From Acheta domesticus (lineage: Eukaryota; Arthropoda; Insecta; Orthoptera; Gryllidae), in contig JAHLJT010000631.1 of the NCBI GenBank assembly GCA_031308135.1, forward strand, positions 193,200,549 through 193,264,548: a stretch of 64,000 bases of DNA. Direction: 5' to 3'. Below are positions 47,131 through 60,930 of this stretch, one piece after another. How positions within the stretch are numbered: position 1 is the stretch's first letter; each line of letters starts with the position of its first letter. The translations under genes and the position numbers were made by a program. The notes under the pieces were generated by a model. The model did no database searches. It saw only the letters and a program-made list of their open reading frames with translations, and was not told the origin of the DNA.

Positions 47131-47400
47131 GTTCGGCGTGGGCGGCGGGGAGGGTCGCGTGCGCAACAATACGCCTAATGACGGCGCGGCGCGCGTGCGC
47201 ACGCAAAGCCGCTGCGCGGCGGAGCGGCTACGCGTCAGCGCCCGCCCCGCTCCTCGCGGCCGCAATGGGGCGATTCGCAGCCCACAGAGAGGCCGCAGGA
47301 GCCCCTACCCGCCGCTGCTCCCCTCCTCTGTTCGTTTCACCCACCACCGTCCGCGCCGCGCTCCAGCTCGAATGTGTTGGATGTATGACTCGCGGTAGCT
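46741..47400. other. CpG-rich island with G-rich degenerate array
   Basis: An abrupt start of G-rich DNA at 46,741. From 47,150 to 47,370 the sequence is balanced CpG DNA (GGCGCGGCGCGCGTGCG). Multiple frames are open on both strands; none is recognised. Confidence 0.65.
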
Positions 47401-50400
47401 TCGAGATGCTATGGGCCTGCCTTCTCCGCGGTTGAACACCGGTGGGTCGGCAACATCGTTCATTAGGAGATCGTAGGGGTCAAGTTTCGACGGTAGTGAT
47501 TTTCTACTTTTGCTACGAGTACATAGCTATGTCGAATTTAGTCTCATATGGAGGAGAATATAGCCTTAGTTTGGCTCATGAGTAACGTGTTAGCTTCCCG
47601 TGGAGCAATTCCGTGGTGAAATTCCCTGTCGGAACAAAAATTGTTGTGGAATTGAAGCTTTCCTTCAAAATCGTGTGAGTTTCTGCAGCTGTGTGACGAA
47701 GAAAAGTACAAGGGGGCGCAGTTAGTTTAAAGAAATACCCAGGCAATATGTCCAGGTGTTGGGGATACCGTTAGCAAGCTACTAAGTCGAACAATCGATC
47801 CCAAATGCCAAAAACACTACAGTATTACAGACTATCCTCACTGCTCCGGAAGTCATGTCATCCTCACCGTTAACTTCACAGTTTCCTTCAGGCCCACCCT
47901 ACTTCATTGCCGCCACTTCTCCCCTCCATTGCCGCAATCTCAACACACCTTTTTCCGTTCGTTCGGTTCGCTCTTCACGTCAGGTTTTTGCCCTTCTCCC
48001 AGCCCTGCTGCTTCCTCCTTTCTTACAGATCTAACTAACCTTTTCTTGCTCCGCCGCGTTGCTGCCGACCCATCTCAGCTTCCAGGAACCGCACGTCGGG
48101 CAACTCCAGCCGAATCCACAACCGCCAGCGCTCCGCCAACACAACTGCCTTCATACCGTGAGAAGGCTCAACCGCCGAAGATCCCGTATCTCTCCCCGTT
48201 CACCCAGTTCTTGGTGCTACTGCACTGCCACTATTACCCGCCCACCCTCAGCGTCTCCGCCGCGTCCTCCATTCACAGGCCTCGCTGTCCTCATTGGACA
48301 CGCGGTCCTGCCGTCGCAAATATCACGATTCAAAGGCGATAGAGATAATAGTCACGAAATTCTGCAATATTTTAGACAATACAAAACATTTTTCGCCCTC
48401 CGTTAATCTCTGTGTACGAGAATTCTTTCACAAATAAAACTAAATTACTTGGATCATGACGTTTTTGTTCTTTTTATCTTATACCTACGGTAACTGCTGA
48501 AGAAAGTATGCTTGTTTTTTGTAGTTTTTTTCGAACGACGAGGAAGATGAATGTTCTCTTGCGGTTGATACTGTTGACTAGAAATGGAATTTCAAACTTC
48601 CCATAAAAATGAAAGGTTCAAACAGACGGCATATGGTTATATTATTAATATTATTCATAACGTACAATTGCACGCATTTCATGAATATAAGAACATGAAT
48701 GAGATCGAGACTCTATTTGGCCTGTGCGCTTGGTACCAATTGTCATTTCGACAAACCCAGATTTCCCGGATTTCTGTGAGGCTACCACAGCCGTGAGCTT
48801 ACTCTGAACATCTGTGCTGCTTACTCCATCAGACTCTCAGCACTACACCTAACTTCTCCTGACACTTGGTGACTCGGTTGACGCACACACTCCTCGCTGC
48901 TTTGCCGTTTGCCGTTCCTCCCGCACTTAGGTTTCTCTGTTGTCGTTATTTAAGCAGTGCTTCGATGCCACTCGAATATTGACAAGGTTTTATCCGTCTT
49001 TGAAGAAACATTGTGAGGGGTATAACAGTCCGTAAATGTTTAAAAACGGGACACAAAACGCTGTGTCATTTTCTTTACAGAAAGGTTTCTAAAAATCTGA
49101 TTAGTAAACTGTTTTAATATGTTACAGATTTGACAATTGCGAACATGAACATTTATCATGTCATTTTCGCCCAACATGTGAGATGAAAACTTGTTAGTCT
49201 GATGCAGGGATTTGTTGGCTATCTGCAATGCCTCCTGATTATAACATATTCAATATAGCTCCCCGCTCTCAACGCTTTCACCGCCCTCTAATATACTATC
49301 CTCCACTTACCTCTAATGCCGTTTTTTTGCAATTAAACCCTCTAATTTTCCTTACTGTCTCGACACCACTGTCGCTATTGTATCTGTCTTTGTTCACTCT
49401 GATGACATCTCTCTTCATTCCCTTCGCCTACCCAAGTTTATATTTCTCCGCAATTTTTATACATACAATTGTTCACACTTCTCTCACATTTATACCACCT
49501 GTCACTTGGTGGTGGGGCTTCAGCTGTTTCCGTTGTTTGTCAAACTCGTCCTCTTTGTTGGCGGAATTTCTGGTCGCTATTTCTTCCAAGGCTCCTCCTA
49601 CAATCATCACTTCTCTGAAACCATATCTTTTGCTGCCCTTATACCTTCGAAATAAATGAATATATGTCAAATAAATGAAAAAAATGCTATGTATCCAAAA
49701 TTATGCACTCAAGCGGAAAATCAATGTTTTACGTCACTTACAGTCCCAATTATTGTCTGTTGGAATGTAATGAATGAACATGTTCTTAATTACAATTAGT
49801 ACCTTAAAATTGCCATTATCAATAAATACACCCGGAAAACGTGTTCCATTAATGATCGTTCTCGTTGGCTTGCTTTCAGTTTCAGAAGGCGAGCGGGCGC
49901 AAGTGCCTGCGAGTGTACACGTAACTCCATGTCAGAAATTGGAACAGTCGAACCTCGTCACTCTAGACGTCTCGGTAGCATCGGCGGGAGCATGTTAAAT
50001 GAGCGGTTTGTTGATAATTTCTGTGTTTACCGCTTCTCAAAAGTACCCTGGTCTCCCTTTGAAATTATAACGTAAAACATTTATAACAGAATTTTTAAAA
50101 ATGACAACTCTTTCGTGCTTACGCAGTTTTATTTCAAAACCATGCAGAAGTTTGCAGCTGCTTAATGCCATCAACGTTTAATTCCGTTTTGTTGTGTTGT
50201 TTTAGTTCATAAAGTTCAATCACTCCCTTCCACTATGAAATGTAACGCATTCATGATATTTAATAGAATCATGGCGTTTGCCAATGCTGCATACTAGGAA
50301 AACGTGCCTAAATGGGAAAAAGAACTTCATCACCATACAATTTCAATCAGTGTTGATATTTGCCAAAAAAATGGAAAAATTTGCGCATTTTAATTTCTTG

Positions 50401-51299
50401 TATATTTTATATTAATTACATTTACCTCTAGAACGATGTTTCTTAAAATTCTATTTAAACAGTTATAACGTGCAAAATTTATTAAATTGTTTTAAAGTTT
50501 AAAAGACACTCAATTCCTAAAAATGAATGTGATCATTCAATTCCTAAAAATTAATGGACTTTGTAAATTCTTAAATTTTACAAAAACTTGAAATTTGTAT
50601 ATTACTATGTTCGTGCTGTGTAACAAACGGAATCGGGGCAAAAGCGTGAATAAACTCTTCAATTCACCCATGAATATGGCCAATTCAGATTCTATCCCCA
50701 CGTAGAATTCCCTGAAAATTCAGGAAGTCTTAAATCCGCTTTAATAGCTAAAATATTGAAAAATGTACGAAACCGCACATAAAAATGCGGACTAGTCGTA
50801 GTCGATTCTAATAAAACTCCCCCAAAATACATTTCAAAACTAGACAGCAATTTTCTTCAACACATAAAACTACAAATGTGAATAAAAAATTTTAATTAAA
50901 AGGTGTTTAGAAATTGAGTTGGCTTCCCTCTTGTTTTAGACGTGCACACTAATGTTCGTTACTCATCGTTCTCTTTTCGTTCACCAACGCGAAGGACGAC
51001 CCCGATAATAGACCTAGTATTGGTATCTTTCGTTCTCTATAATGGCAATGCCCAGAATAACATTCTCTGACGTAGCGATTTTGGCGCCCTGATTTCTTTT
51101 CAGAAAACAACCGGACCTGATTGCCTTTTTGACGGGCTCTATCTTTTAAATAAAGCACATGAAAATAAAGGCGATTTACGTAATCGGAAAATATACAAAT
51201 TAATGAATCATTTACTTATTCGTAATAATCGTAAATGAAGTCAAAATAACACTCAGCAAAATAATCACATTAAATCTAACAACGTAGAAGTGAATATGA
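47401..51299. other. Unique non-coding DNA, pyrimidine-rich then AT-rich
   Basis: No gene is recognised in 3.9 kb. From 47,880 to 48,340 the + strand is C/T-rich with a 137-codon frame of low complexity. A second pyrimidine-rich stretch with a 143-codon hydrophobic frame is at 49,228-49,660. Neither has an identifiable domain. The rest is AT-rich. If the haplotype model is right, the sequence beyond 64,000 should match this region. Confidence 0.45.
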
Positions 51300-51623
51300 T
51301 TGTACTCCACGAAGCTCTGGATGCACGTCAAGCGGATCTCCGGCCGCGCCTCACAGTCCCTGGGCCGCGGCGGCGCGGGGAGTCACGGCGGCCCACGTCT
51401 GTTGGGTTGTCGGCGGCGACGCCGAGCACGTATTTGCGTGGCACATAACAGCGCCGTGCGCGGCGCACGCCCGGGAATACGCGCTGTTGGCACAGCGCAC
51501 GCAGAGGAGGTGTGTCCACGTCTGGGCACACGTCGTTATGTCAGACACGGAGCTCGGGCGCCGCGCCGTCTTTCGACGCGCAAGCCGTTCTCAAACACTC
51601 GGGCCGAGCGCCGGCGCGCTGCA
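51300..51623. other. CpG-rich contig end
   Basis: CpG-dense sequence (GCCGCGGCGGCGCGGGGAG, GTGCGCGGCGCACGCCCGGG) runs straight into the N gap. It does not match the start of the sequence after the gap, which matches 34,961 instead. It is probably an island whose GC content stopped the assembly. Confidence 0.7.
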
Positions 51624-52623
51624 NNNNNNNNNNNNNNNNNNNNNNNNNNNNNNNNNNNNNNNNNNNNNNNNNNNNNNNNNNNNNNNNNNNNNNNNNNNNN
51701 NNNNNNNNNNNNNNNNNNNNNNNNNNNNNNNNNNNNNNNNNNNNNNNNNNNNNNNNNNNNNNNNNNNNNNNNNNNNNNNNNNNNNNNNNNNNNNNNNNNN
51801 NNNNNNNNNNNNNNNNNNNNNNNNNNNNNNNNNNNNNNNNNNNNNNNNNNNNNNNNNNNNNNNNNNNNNNNNNNNNNNNNNNNNNNNNNNNNNNNNNNNN
51901 NNNNNNNNNNNNNNNNNNNNNNNNNNNNNNNNNNNNNNNNNNNNNNNNNNNNNNNNNNNNNNNNNNNNNNNNNNNNNNNNNNNNNNNNNNNNNNNNNNNN
52001 NNNNNNNNNNNNNNNNNNNNNNNNNNNNNNNNNNNNNNNNNNNNNNNNNNNNNNNNNNNNNNNNNNNNNNNNNNNNNNNNNNNNNNNNNNNNNNNNNNNN
52101 NNNNNNNNNNNNNNNNNNNNNNNNNNNNNNNNNNNNNNNNNNNNNNNNNNNNNNNNNNNNNNNNNNNNNNNNNNNNNNNNNNNNNNNNNNNNNNNNNNNN
52201 NNNNNNNNNNNNNNNNNNNNNNNNNNNNNNNNNNNNNNNNNNNNNNNNNNNNNNNNNNNNNNNNNNNNNNNNNNNNNNNNNNNNNNNNNNNNNNNNNNNN
52301 NNNNNNNNNNNNNNNNNNNNNNNNNNNNNNNNNNNNNNNNNNNNNNNNNNNNNNNNNNNNNNNNNNNNNNNNNNNNNNNNNNNNNNNNNNNNNNNNNNNN
52401 NNNNNNNNNNNNNNNNNNNNNNNNNNNNNNNNNNNNNNNNNNNNNNNNNNNNNNNNNNNNNNNNNNNNNNNNNNNNNNNNNNNNNNNNNNNNNNNNNNNN
52501 NNNNNNNNNNNNNNNNNNNNNNNNNNNNNNNNNNNNNNNNNNNNNNNNNNNNNNNNNNNNNNNNNNNNNNNNNNNNNNNNNNNNNNNNNNNNNNNNNNNN
52601 NNNNNNNNNNNNNNNNNNNNNNN
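51624..52623. other. Assembly gap of exactly 1,000 N
   Basis: One thousand consecutive N. A round number suggests a placeholder of unknown true size. Frames said to cross it have no meaning. Confidence 0.99.
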
Positions 52624-52867
52624 AAATAAAAGATAATTCATCGGAGATAAAACGTTGCAATAAGTGCATTTTTGTGTCGAACAAAAATTCAATCAGTTTC
52701 AACATTATGTATGGCGTGATCAAAATACATTATTTCCTCATTAATACAATATTGAACTAAACAAAATCGGATTTTTTAAAAATTAACAAGATCATTGACA
52801 GTTTTACTCGAAGTAGTTACAAGTTAACAACCCAACCCAACAATGCAAGGGTCCGGGGCGAGCGGGG

Positions 52868-53110
52868 AATGGAGGGCGGAGGATGGAGGGCGGAGGATGG
52901 AGGGCGGAGGATGGAGGGCGGAGGATGGAGGGCGGAGGATGGAGGGCGGAGGATGGAGGGCGGAGGATGGAGGGCGGAGGATGGAGGGCGGAGGATGGAG
53001 GGCGGAGGATGGAGGGCGGAGGATGGAGGGCGGAGAATGGTGGGCGGATGACGGAGGATGGAGGGTGGAGGGCGGAGGATTTGGGCGGAGGATGGAGGGG
53101 CGGAGGATGG
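52868..53110 (+). repeat. 14-bp minisatellite, copy B, about 17 units
   Basis: GGAGGGCGGAGGAT units as in copy A but about 147 bp fewer. Part of the variant right edge of copy A is missing. Confidence 0.95.
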
Positions 53111-55485
53111 CGAAGGGGTGGCGAAGAACTGTTTAAAGTGTCTCTTTCCGATGCGGAGACCGTGGAGGCCCAGAGGTCCGTAAGTGGTCCAATCCAGAAT
53201 TCGTTTAATCCAGACGGAGGTTTTCGGGCCCCTGAGGGTGCCCCAGCCACAGTCTCCTGCTGGCAGCCTCTGGCGTGCAATACCACCCCCGGACCGCCAC
53301 CGCGGCTCCCGACATCTCCGGAGGTGCCCGTCTTGGTGCTACCCAGGGACTTGCAGCACTATTTTCATTATAGCCACAAGTGAAGGCAACTCCGATGTTC
53401 TTGCAGAACCAACTGCGCGTTGCGTCGTGTATTGTTTAGATTTTGGGCTTCCGAGGAAATAAAAGATGAATCGTTAGAGTTTTCGAATTGTGTATAGCTG
53501 TTCGTGATTGTTTACAAAATACGAGCGGTATTCTTGAAGTTTTGAAAATATGGCTAGTCTTCTAAGAATAAATAGTCTGTGTCGTTTCTAGAGATCTGAA
53601 TTTAAAATATTTTTAGACAGACACTAGTAAAAGCGGTTACTTTTAGGGCAGGCACAGCATGTTGAAAGTCCAATTCTTAGCACCAGTGCTAAAAGTGAGT
53701 TGATTCTCAAATGTTCAGATAAAACTGTGAATGTATCAAAGGAAACAAAATACTCTCATTTTGTTATTAATGCAACCCGGTACCAAATTTAGTGATTGGA
53801 AAGGGAAGTCAATACGAGTGTTTAAAAATAGTGTATGAAACACGTGAAACTTTTACGAAAATTTTTCTTGTTCGTATCATAAATAACTGTTATGACCATT
53901 CTTGCGATCACTTGTTACATTCATTAATTTTTGTATTCGCAAGTATTAAAGTGACAATGAGTTTCATGCTCACTTGGGAACTATTCGGATCTGCGGGTCA
54001 AAGGCCATACGTTGGGGCTTTCATAAATTGTTAGATGTTGTGAATGGAAAATCGGCATTTACGGCACTTGAAAGTTACAGTCGGTAAGAAAAGAGACTGT
54101 TGAATGCTCTGGATGAACTTCGAACAATACGAGGATAGAATGTTAAGTCATTTGCTAGGGATCGGAATCAAAACTTTATTCACTGTTGCTGCTTCAATCA
54201 TTACTTATATTGTAACCACATTTGCTCAGAGTTTGTGTCATTTTACTAGTTTCTGCTTCTTACAGTTTTTTATAATTATTGTCGAACAACTCTGACATTA
54301 ACTGATGAACAACTCTGACATTATTACCTTTCAAATAATTAAATAGAACAACGAGAAAAATGTTGGCATCCTTGCGATATATTCTTACCCTGCATTTAAC
54401 CTATTATTATTTCTTATTGATACCTGGAAATTATGGCTTTCTAATTAAAGAAAACAACTAACATAATAATACAAATTATTCCTTTTTAAGCAGATGCCAC
54501 CTACGACTAAACGTCAAGTTTGGCTGAGAATTTAGAAAAGTGACAGTTGTATAAGTACAATTACACATATTCAATACTTTAAATAAGTGAAAGAAGATTA
54601 CAATTGAAAATATTTCAAATTCGAGAACAAATTGATATGCAGATAATATAATAATTTTTACAAAAATAAGTATTCTGATATCGAAGGAATAATAATTTCA
54701 CTGTAAGTTACATAAGGAAAAATGAAGTTGGGAGTTCAAATAAAATGGAGAATTAGTGTAATAAATGGAGCTCTTGTCAAATTCCATATGGTGGCGTGTA
54801 ATTACATCTTTTATGGAAAATAATTATTTAAGGAAAATACGTACAGGTAAATACGTAATGTAACTTGAATTCCTCTACTAACAAATTAAACACAGAGGCT
54901 TGTGAATACGTAACTGTAGCATTAAAGTGAAGGAAGAAGAAACTAAAAAAAATACAGAAAAATTATTTGTAGAGAAAAATGCTATTCACAAACTATTTTT
55001 TCACCGTGTAAAACATTAAAATTCTGTCTGCGAGTGAAAGACAAAATTTCTAATCTACAGTGTCTCTAGCAGAAGTGGCTTGTGGCGTCTCAGTGTATGC
55101 ACGTGAACTCACAAACACACTCATACGTAACCTCGTCCACAGATACCCGCACACTCTGCAACGAATCCAACAAAAAGTCCTTTCATTGGGCGCTCACTGA
55201 ATGCTAATCTGTAGTCCCAACTTCCCTGCCGTCGCGTCGGCGCCGGAGGAAGACAAGCCACCCGCACTAATGCCTGCGCTGAGGGCGAATACAATTTAGA
55301 ATCCACAAATAAAGCATACGCATTTTCCGCTCCGTAACCCTTTTGCTCTTTGAGAAAATCGCGGCTTTACATCTTCCCGCCGCTGCAAAATCCCGGGCCT
55401 CTGCCGTCCATTGAGCCCACGGAATGAGACGCCGCGGCGGTGGAGTTAGCGCTGAAGATAGAGGTGGTGGATGCGGCAGCAAGTT
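53111..55485. other. Counterpart of 35,601-37,984
   Basis: GC-rich flank then AT-rich DNA as in copy A. It lacks CAGCTGCAGTTG near 53,764. No gene is recognised. Confidence 0.5.
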
Positions 55486-56310
55486 GGATGTCGGAGGCGC
55501 TGGTTGAGGTGGCATTGTCGGTTAAGGTGGCGTGGTCGGTTGAGGTGGCGTTGCTGGTGGAGATGGCATTGTTAGTTGAGGTGGCATTGTTGGTTGAGGT
55601 AGCATTGTTGTTGAGATGGCATTGTTGGTTGAGGTGGCATTGTTGGTTGAGGTGGTATTGTTGGTTGAGGTGGCATTGTTGGTTGAGGTGGCATTGTTGG
55701 TTGAGGTGGCATTGCTAGTTGAGGTGACATTGTTGAGGTGGCATTGTTAGTTGAGGTGGCATTGTTAGTTGAGGTGGCATTGTTAGTTGATGTGGCATTG
55801 CTAGTTGATGTGACATTGTTGAGGTGGCATTGTTGTTGGATGTGGCAATGTCGGTTGAGGTGGCATTGTCGATTGAGGTGGTATTGGTTGAGGTGGCATT
55901 GTCAGTTGAGGTGGAATCGTTGGCTGAGGTGGCATCGTTGGCTGAGATGGCATTGTTTATTGAGGTAGCATTGTCGGTTGAGGTGGCATCGTTGGCTAAG
56001 GTGGCGTTGTTGGTTGAAGTGGCGTTGTTAGTTGAAGTGACATTGTCGGTTGAAGTGGCATTGTCGGTTGAGGTGGCGTTGTCGGTTGAGGTGGCATTGT
56101 CAGTTGAGATGACACTGTCAGTTGAGTTGACATTGTCGGTTGAGGTGGCATCGTTGGCTGAGGTGGCATTTTTGGTTGAGGTGGCATTGTCGCTTGAGGT
56201 GGGATTGTTGGTTGAGGTGGCATTGTCGGTTGAAGTTCTTGGTTGAGGAAGCATTGTTGGTTGTGAGGCGCTGTTCGCGGTCGAGTTGGTGTTAGTGGAT
56301 GAAGCGGTGC
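55486..56310 (+). repeat. 18-bp minisatellite, copy B, about 42 units
   Basis: GGTTGAGGTGGCATTGTT units. About 72 bp shorter than copy A, with a different mix of variant units in the centre (for example TTGTTTATTGAGGTAGCATT at about 55,956), showing internal rearrangement rather than simple end loss. Confidence 0.95.
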
Positions 56311-58423
56311 TACCGGTTTAGGGGCTGTTGGCGTTTGAGGCGGAGTTGGCGGTTGAGACGATGGGTGGGACGATGTGGGCAGTTGAGGAGGAGTGGGCGG
56401 TTGAGGCAGTATGGATGATTAAGTTGGAGTTGGTGACTGAGAAGTTAATGGCAGTTGTGATTGGCGGTTGAGGTGGTATTGGCGGCTCAGGTGATGTTGA
56501 TAATATTGGCAATGTTAATCATCTCGATGGAGATGAGTCAGACTTTGGGAGGCTAAGAATGTGAAGACTGGTATGCCGGAATGAGAAACACAGGTGCGTA
56601 CCTGGAACAGATGAAGCCGATGCTGGTGGATTAAAAAGCTTCTTCCAGGGGCAAGAGATGAAGCAAGAATTGGGAAACGGTTGAAATGGAGCATATGAAT
56701 TAGAAGCTATGGAATGATGGAACAAGCGACGGGATGAAACGCGGATGTTGCAGAAATACTTGCTTTACTGTATATATCTCGCTGTATAGTAGGATAAGAA
56801 GAGAAAATACTGAAAACATTTTCATTATAAGGAGATAACAGGTTTTAATGAGTTTTATTTATAAAAAAAAACATTTACATTAAGCAAATTCAATTCATTT
56901 TGTAATTTTTATAGACTCTACATTGGAATATTCGAGGCGCATCCTGAATATTCCTAGGCCGTCAACAAAAAGAAAACAAAACTTCATGGTAAATATATCA
57001 CATGTTGCACTATCTTCTCTCGTAATCAAAATGGGGACATATGTCATACCGTGGCATCAACAAGTGAATCTCCGTGTTATAGAAGTCAGCCTCCTCAGGT
57101 ACAGATTGCACGTAGTACGGATGTAGTTAACAGTGTTTGACAGCAATATGCCATCACCTGCGCCTCTGTCATACGCGTAATTCTGGCTGAACAGAGACTT
57201 CTTGAAGTCGAAGAAAATATTGAAATCACTATATTTACATTCTGGGCCTGATTCGGACTACAGAGTCGATGGTCAAACAACTCCCTGCTCAATGCTGCAA
57301 ACGATCTACAGTGAGACGCGCCGTTTGTAGCCGACTGTTTGAGCAAGGTTTTAAAAGCCTGAAACTGCTTCCCCCTTTCGAGCGAATTGTATATCAGAAC
57401 ACGTCCTTTTAATTAATTTTATCAGAGCATGCTTTTAAGATCGACATTTTCGTTTTATCAAGGATTTTAAGTTACGATAATTTTACTGATATAGTTTAAA
57501 GAAAATATAAACAACAGTAAAACAAAAAAAGGCAATAATTATAAAAAGAGAATATGTTTAAAGCAAATAGATATGAAACCAGAAAAAAGATCAATTGGAA
57601 GGGATTATTACCTTGTACGGTAATGAAGATATTTTGTCAAATTAAAGAACTCGTAAGAAGGCTTTTAAAAGTTATGTCTGAGTTAAACATCTGATAGTAT
57701 ATCTCATCTTACCAGCATCAAATCAGTCGAACTGTAGTAGTATATCATGAGACAGACTCATTTTGACTCACAGGAACTTTGACTAAAGTGAAGTCATCGT
57801 CGAAAGATGTCTTCATTAAAAGCACTGTTGAACCATCAAACTTACTTTTAAATTATCTAATTTCGTGGAAATGAGAGAAGAAACAGGTTAATTCTCTTTA
57901 CTGAATAATAGAGTGTTTTGGACAGGCATAATTTTTATGAAGTTTATTTTTGTTATTGCTTAATGCGGAAAGAGAGAAATGCTTTCAGAAGTAAATGCTG
58001 GCTGGGTGTGGCAAACGAAGTTTGCTTATGAAAGGCAATTGCCTTTTTGTACAAAAGTCTACGTAGTTACTGAATTTCTCGTTTTCTGCATATCAAGCAA
58101 CGTGCATCTCGAGTGACATGAAGTAGGCTTTGAAAAATGTAAACTAACGGTGCTCCAACAGCGCATTATTACTCATATTTTTGTAATGATTGGGTAATAT
58201 TGAAATTTATTTTCCTTTGTACAACTAATTCTGCAGCCATCTAGAAACATTATCTCCAACAAAAGTAGTCACAGATACTGAAAATAGATATTTTAGAAAT
58301 TTAGTAGACTAATGATACCAGACCGTATTCCATTACTGCAAGCACTTATTTCTGTATTACAGAAAACAATTTAAACAAAATTAGTCTCCTATTTGGAATT
58401 CGTAAAACCACCTTTGTATCTGA
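56311..58423. other. Counterpart of 38,890-41,015
   Basis: AT-rich DNA matching copy A with scattered substitutions and small indels. No gene is recognised. Confidence 0.5.
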
Positions 58424-58516
58424 AGTAATGAAAGAAGTCATCTCCAACTTAACATACTCATATTTATTTAGAGAGCCGGCTTTTGACGGCTTTGCCGTCA
58501 TCATCAGTCTCGGTTC
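58424..58516 (-). other. Single hammerhead-like module (no inverted repeat)
   Basis: Only the left-arm module is present. On the minus strand it reads CTGATGA, T, GACGGC-AAA-GCCGTC, AAAA. The sequence then passes directly to CGATATCAGG, so copy B lacks the 204 bp that in copy A form the loop and right arm. Confidence 0.8.
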
Positions 58517-58729
58517 GATATCAGGGCACCTCTAAAACGTGTATTTTCCTCAAAATATTGACATCGACTTTTTGCATCATTATAATACTTTCTCTACACT
58601 GCATTCACGAGAAAGTAGAAAGATATTGTTAAAGAGCCGTGGTTGAAGTATGATACAATGTTTTTTATCTATAGGTGTAGAAATATAATGTGTAGTAATT
58701 CGTGTAGTAAATTAATCGCAGCGGGTTTT

Positions 58730-59090
58730 TCTCATACTAATGGGTAACCCAGGTACATTCCAACAGCTGAGCACGCCCCAGTCTGGAAAAGTTCTAAGCT
58801 CCTGACTGGTCTCCCAACAAGTGTTGTAGTGTAGTGCATGTGTGTGTGTATGTGTAAGGTGTGAGGATATGGCAAGGAAGAGGAAGGAAACATTTCGCGC
58901 GGTCCGTGGCTCGTTTTTTAACTCGTCCTACTCCCACATTCGCTTGGTGCCTCGGAAAACTAGCGATCAGAACATTCGGTCACTAGGATTCTCTTCCACA
59001 CTGCATCTAAGTTCAACCTAGATATCTAGCTAGGGTCTTTAATCATGTCACCGACGGGGCTCAAACCCTCGGACCTGGATAAACTGTAAA
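58730..59090 (-). mobile_element. SINE-like dispersed repeat, family A, allelic copy
   Basis: The counterpart of 41,520-41,890, with the same B-box-like start and block order. The TG tract is short and interrupted. Confidence 0.65.
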
Positions 59091-60600
59091 TGAACAGTAT
59101 AATCTTATATGTAAATGTATGTCGTTTCCTGATTTTTCATCTACTTTAAGAAAAGTTTTATATTTATTCACTTTGTATACTTACTGCCGACTGTTTCAGT
59201 ACCTTTACATCACTGGTGCTCCCCTTTACACTTTTCCTAAAGCTGTTTCATCGAAAGTATCTTATCAGACTTCCTATTCGTCTATTAGGCTCTAAATTTT
59301 CCGCTTTCCCTAATCTCACTATTAACTACTGAGCTTTTCATTCCCTTTAGGACTCACCTTCACTATAAAATGCCAATATTTGGTGAATCTCCTTGCATTT
59401 TTTCAGGCTATTAGCTTATCAGTTTAACAATAACTTATTTATCCCCAAAGCCCCTTACCAAGATTATCTGCTTTCGGCATCCAACTCTACATGGTACCTG
59501 GTATCTCAAATGCCCGAATTCAATTGCCTATACTCCACTTTTATTTCCTTCAACATTTCTTATCTCTCTGAATTCCATTGCTTCATTCAATGCGAGTCCT
59601 GTTTACCTTGAATGAAAACTCTTCGTCGCCTTCGAATACCTTAATATCATCTCATCGTCGCCTCGCAAACGGTTGTCAACAAGCAAGCTGCCAATTACTC
59701 CACCTGCGCCGCTCTCGACATTCAGAATTTCCCTTTCCTTCTCTTGATTCGTCCCAGTGGCCTGTCAAGGCCTTTAAACTACCTTGTGCCATTCTGTGCT
59801 TAAATCATTTGCTCTTTCAGGCTCTAACCGTCTCAACGGTTCGCTCTCTTCATTTGCTTTTTTACTACCTGGGTTCTCCGTCGCCACTTTAACACATTAT
59901 CAATCATCCACGTACCTCCCCTACGTCTAAAAAATCACCTTCCTCAACCTTAGCCAGGGTCTCGTTCGGTCGCTGGGTGTGACTGAGTAACATCCCATGC
60001 TTCTGATCTTTCCTTTGCATTTTCTTAATTTATCACTTATTCCGCTTTCACAGTGTTCTCTATTTCAGGCGCTGGCCCTCTGCACACCTATTCACGGCTC
60101 TGGCCTATTCGCTCGACCATCTACCGCATCCTTATTCCAAGTTCCAAGTCTCCCGCCGTCTTCACACTCTCAAATTAACCACTTCGTTCTTGTCGCGCTG
60201 GTCGGTTGCTAGATCGCACGTGCCGTAGTGCGATCTAGAAACCTAACATCCCCTTTGGCTGAAATAGTAATCTTCCCAACTATCACACTTCCCTTCCACC
60301 AGGATGCCTTTCCAGTTCCCTCTCTCTAAATTCCCCCACCACTCGGGACGCCTTCGGATCCAACTATCTTTTCTCTCTCACCTCTAGTTCAGTGTCCCTC
60401 GGCGTTTAGCCACCCACACGATCCATTCCGCCTAAGTCTCAGTCGTCTCTGATCACTCTTTCCTCACTCCTCCCCTCGGGCCCCCACATCAAACTCCCGC
60501 TCTCACCTTGTAGCATTCGCCGCCTCCTCTTCCACCCGTCCTCCTGGTCCCCCTTTTTTTCTCCCCAGCGCGCGCGCCTCCCGAGCCGCCATCCGCCCCC
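59091..60600. other. Pyrimidine-rich tract, copy B
   Basis: The counterpart of 41,891-43,389, including the TTTCAGGC words. Small indels break or extend the open frames differently from copy A, arguing against coding. Confidence 0.5.
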
Positions 60601-60748
60601 TTCGCCCTCATCTCGGGCTCGCGTTCCCAGGCGCGGCGCCCCGCCCCCGCCGCCATCTCCCTAAAGAACGCTGCAATAACATTAAGCCCAGGCAAATCCG
60701 GCGCACTGGAATCCCGCCAAATTAAAAACATCGATTACTGCTCGGCGG

Positions 60749-60930
60749 CGGCGACGGTGGCGGAAGCGGAGACGGTGGTGGAGGCGGAGACGGTGGCCGC
60801 GACGGTGGCCGCGACGGTGGTGGCGACGGTGGCGGCGACGGTGGCGGCGACGGTGGCGGCGACGGTGGCGGCGACGGTGGCGGCGACGGTGGCGGCGACG
60901 GTGGCGGCGACGGTGGCGGCGACGGTGGTG
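60749..60930 (+). repeat. 12-bp minisatellite GGCGGCGACGGT, copy B, about 15 units
   Basis: About 149 bp shorter than copy A; it lacks the disrupted block seen at 43,820-43,848. Flanked by the same CpG island, including CCTAATTAGG at about 61,160. Confidence 0.95.

Noticed and set aside
51380..51560. A + frame with GGDAEHVFAWHI residues, faintly like the C-terminal Cys/His region of non-LTR reverse transcriptases
   Set aside because: The Cys/His spacing does not fit and there is no reverse-transcriptase core upstream; the CpG-rich frame is probably accidental.
51300..52760. Frames of 374-486 codons across the N gap
   Set aside because: The middle is unknown sequence; no frame can be inferred through an arbitrary 1,000 N.
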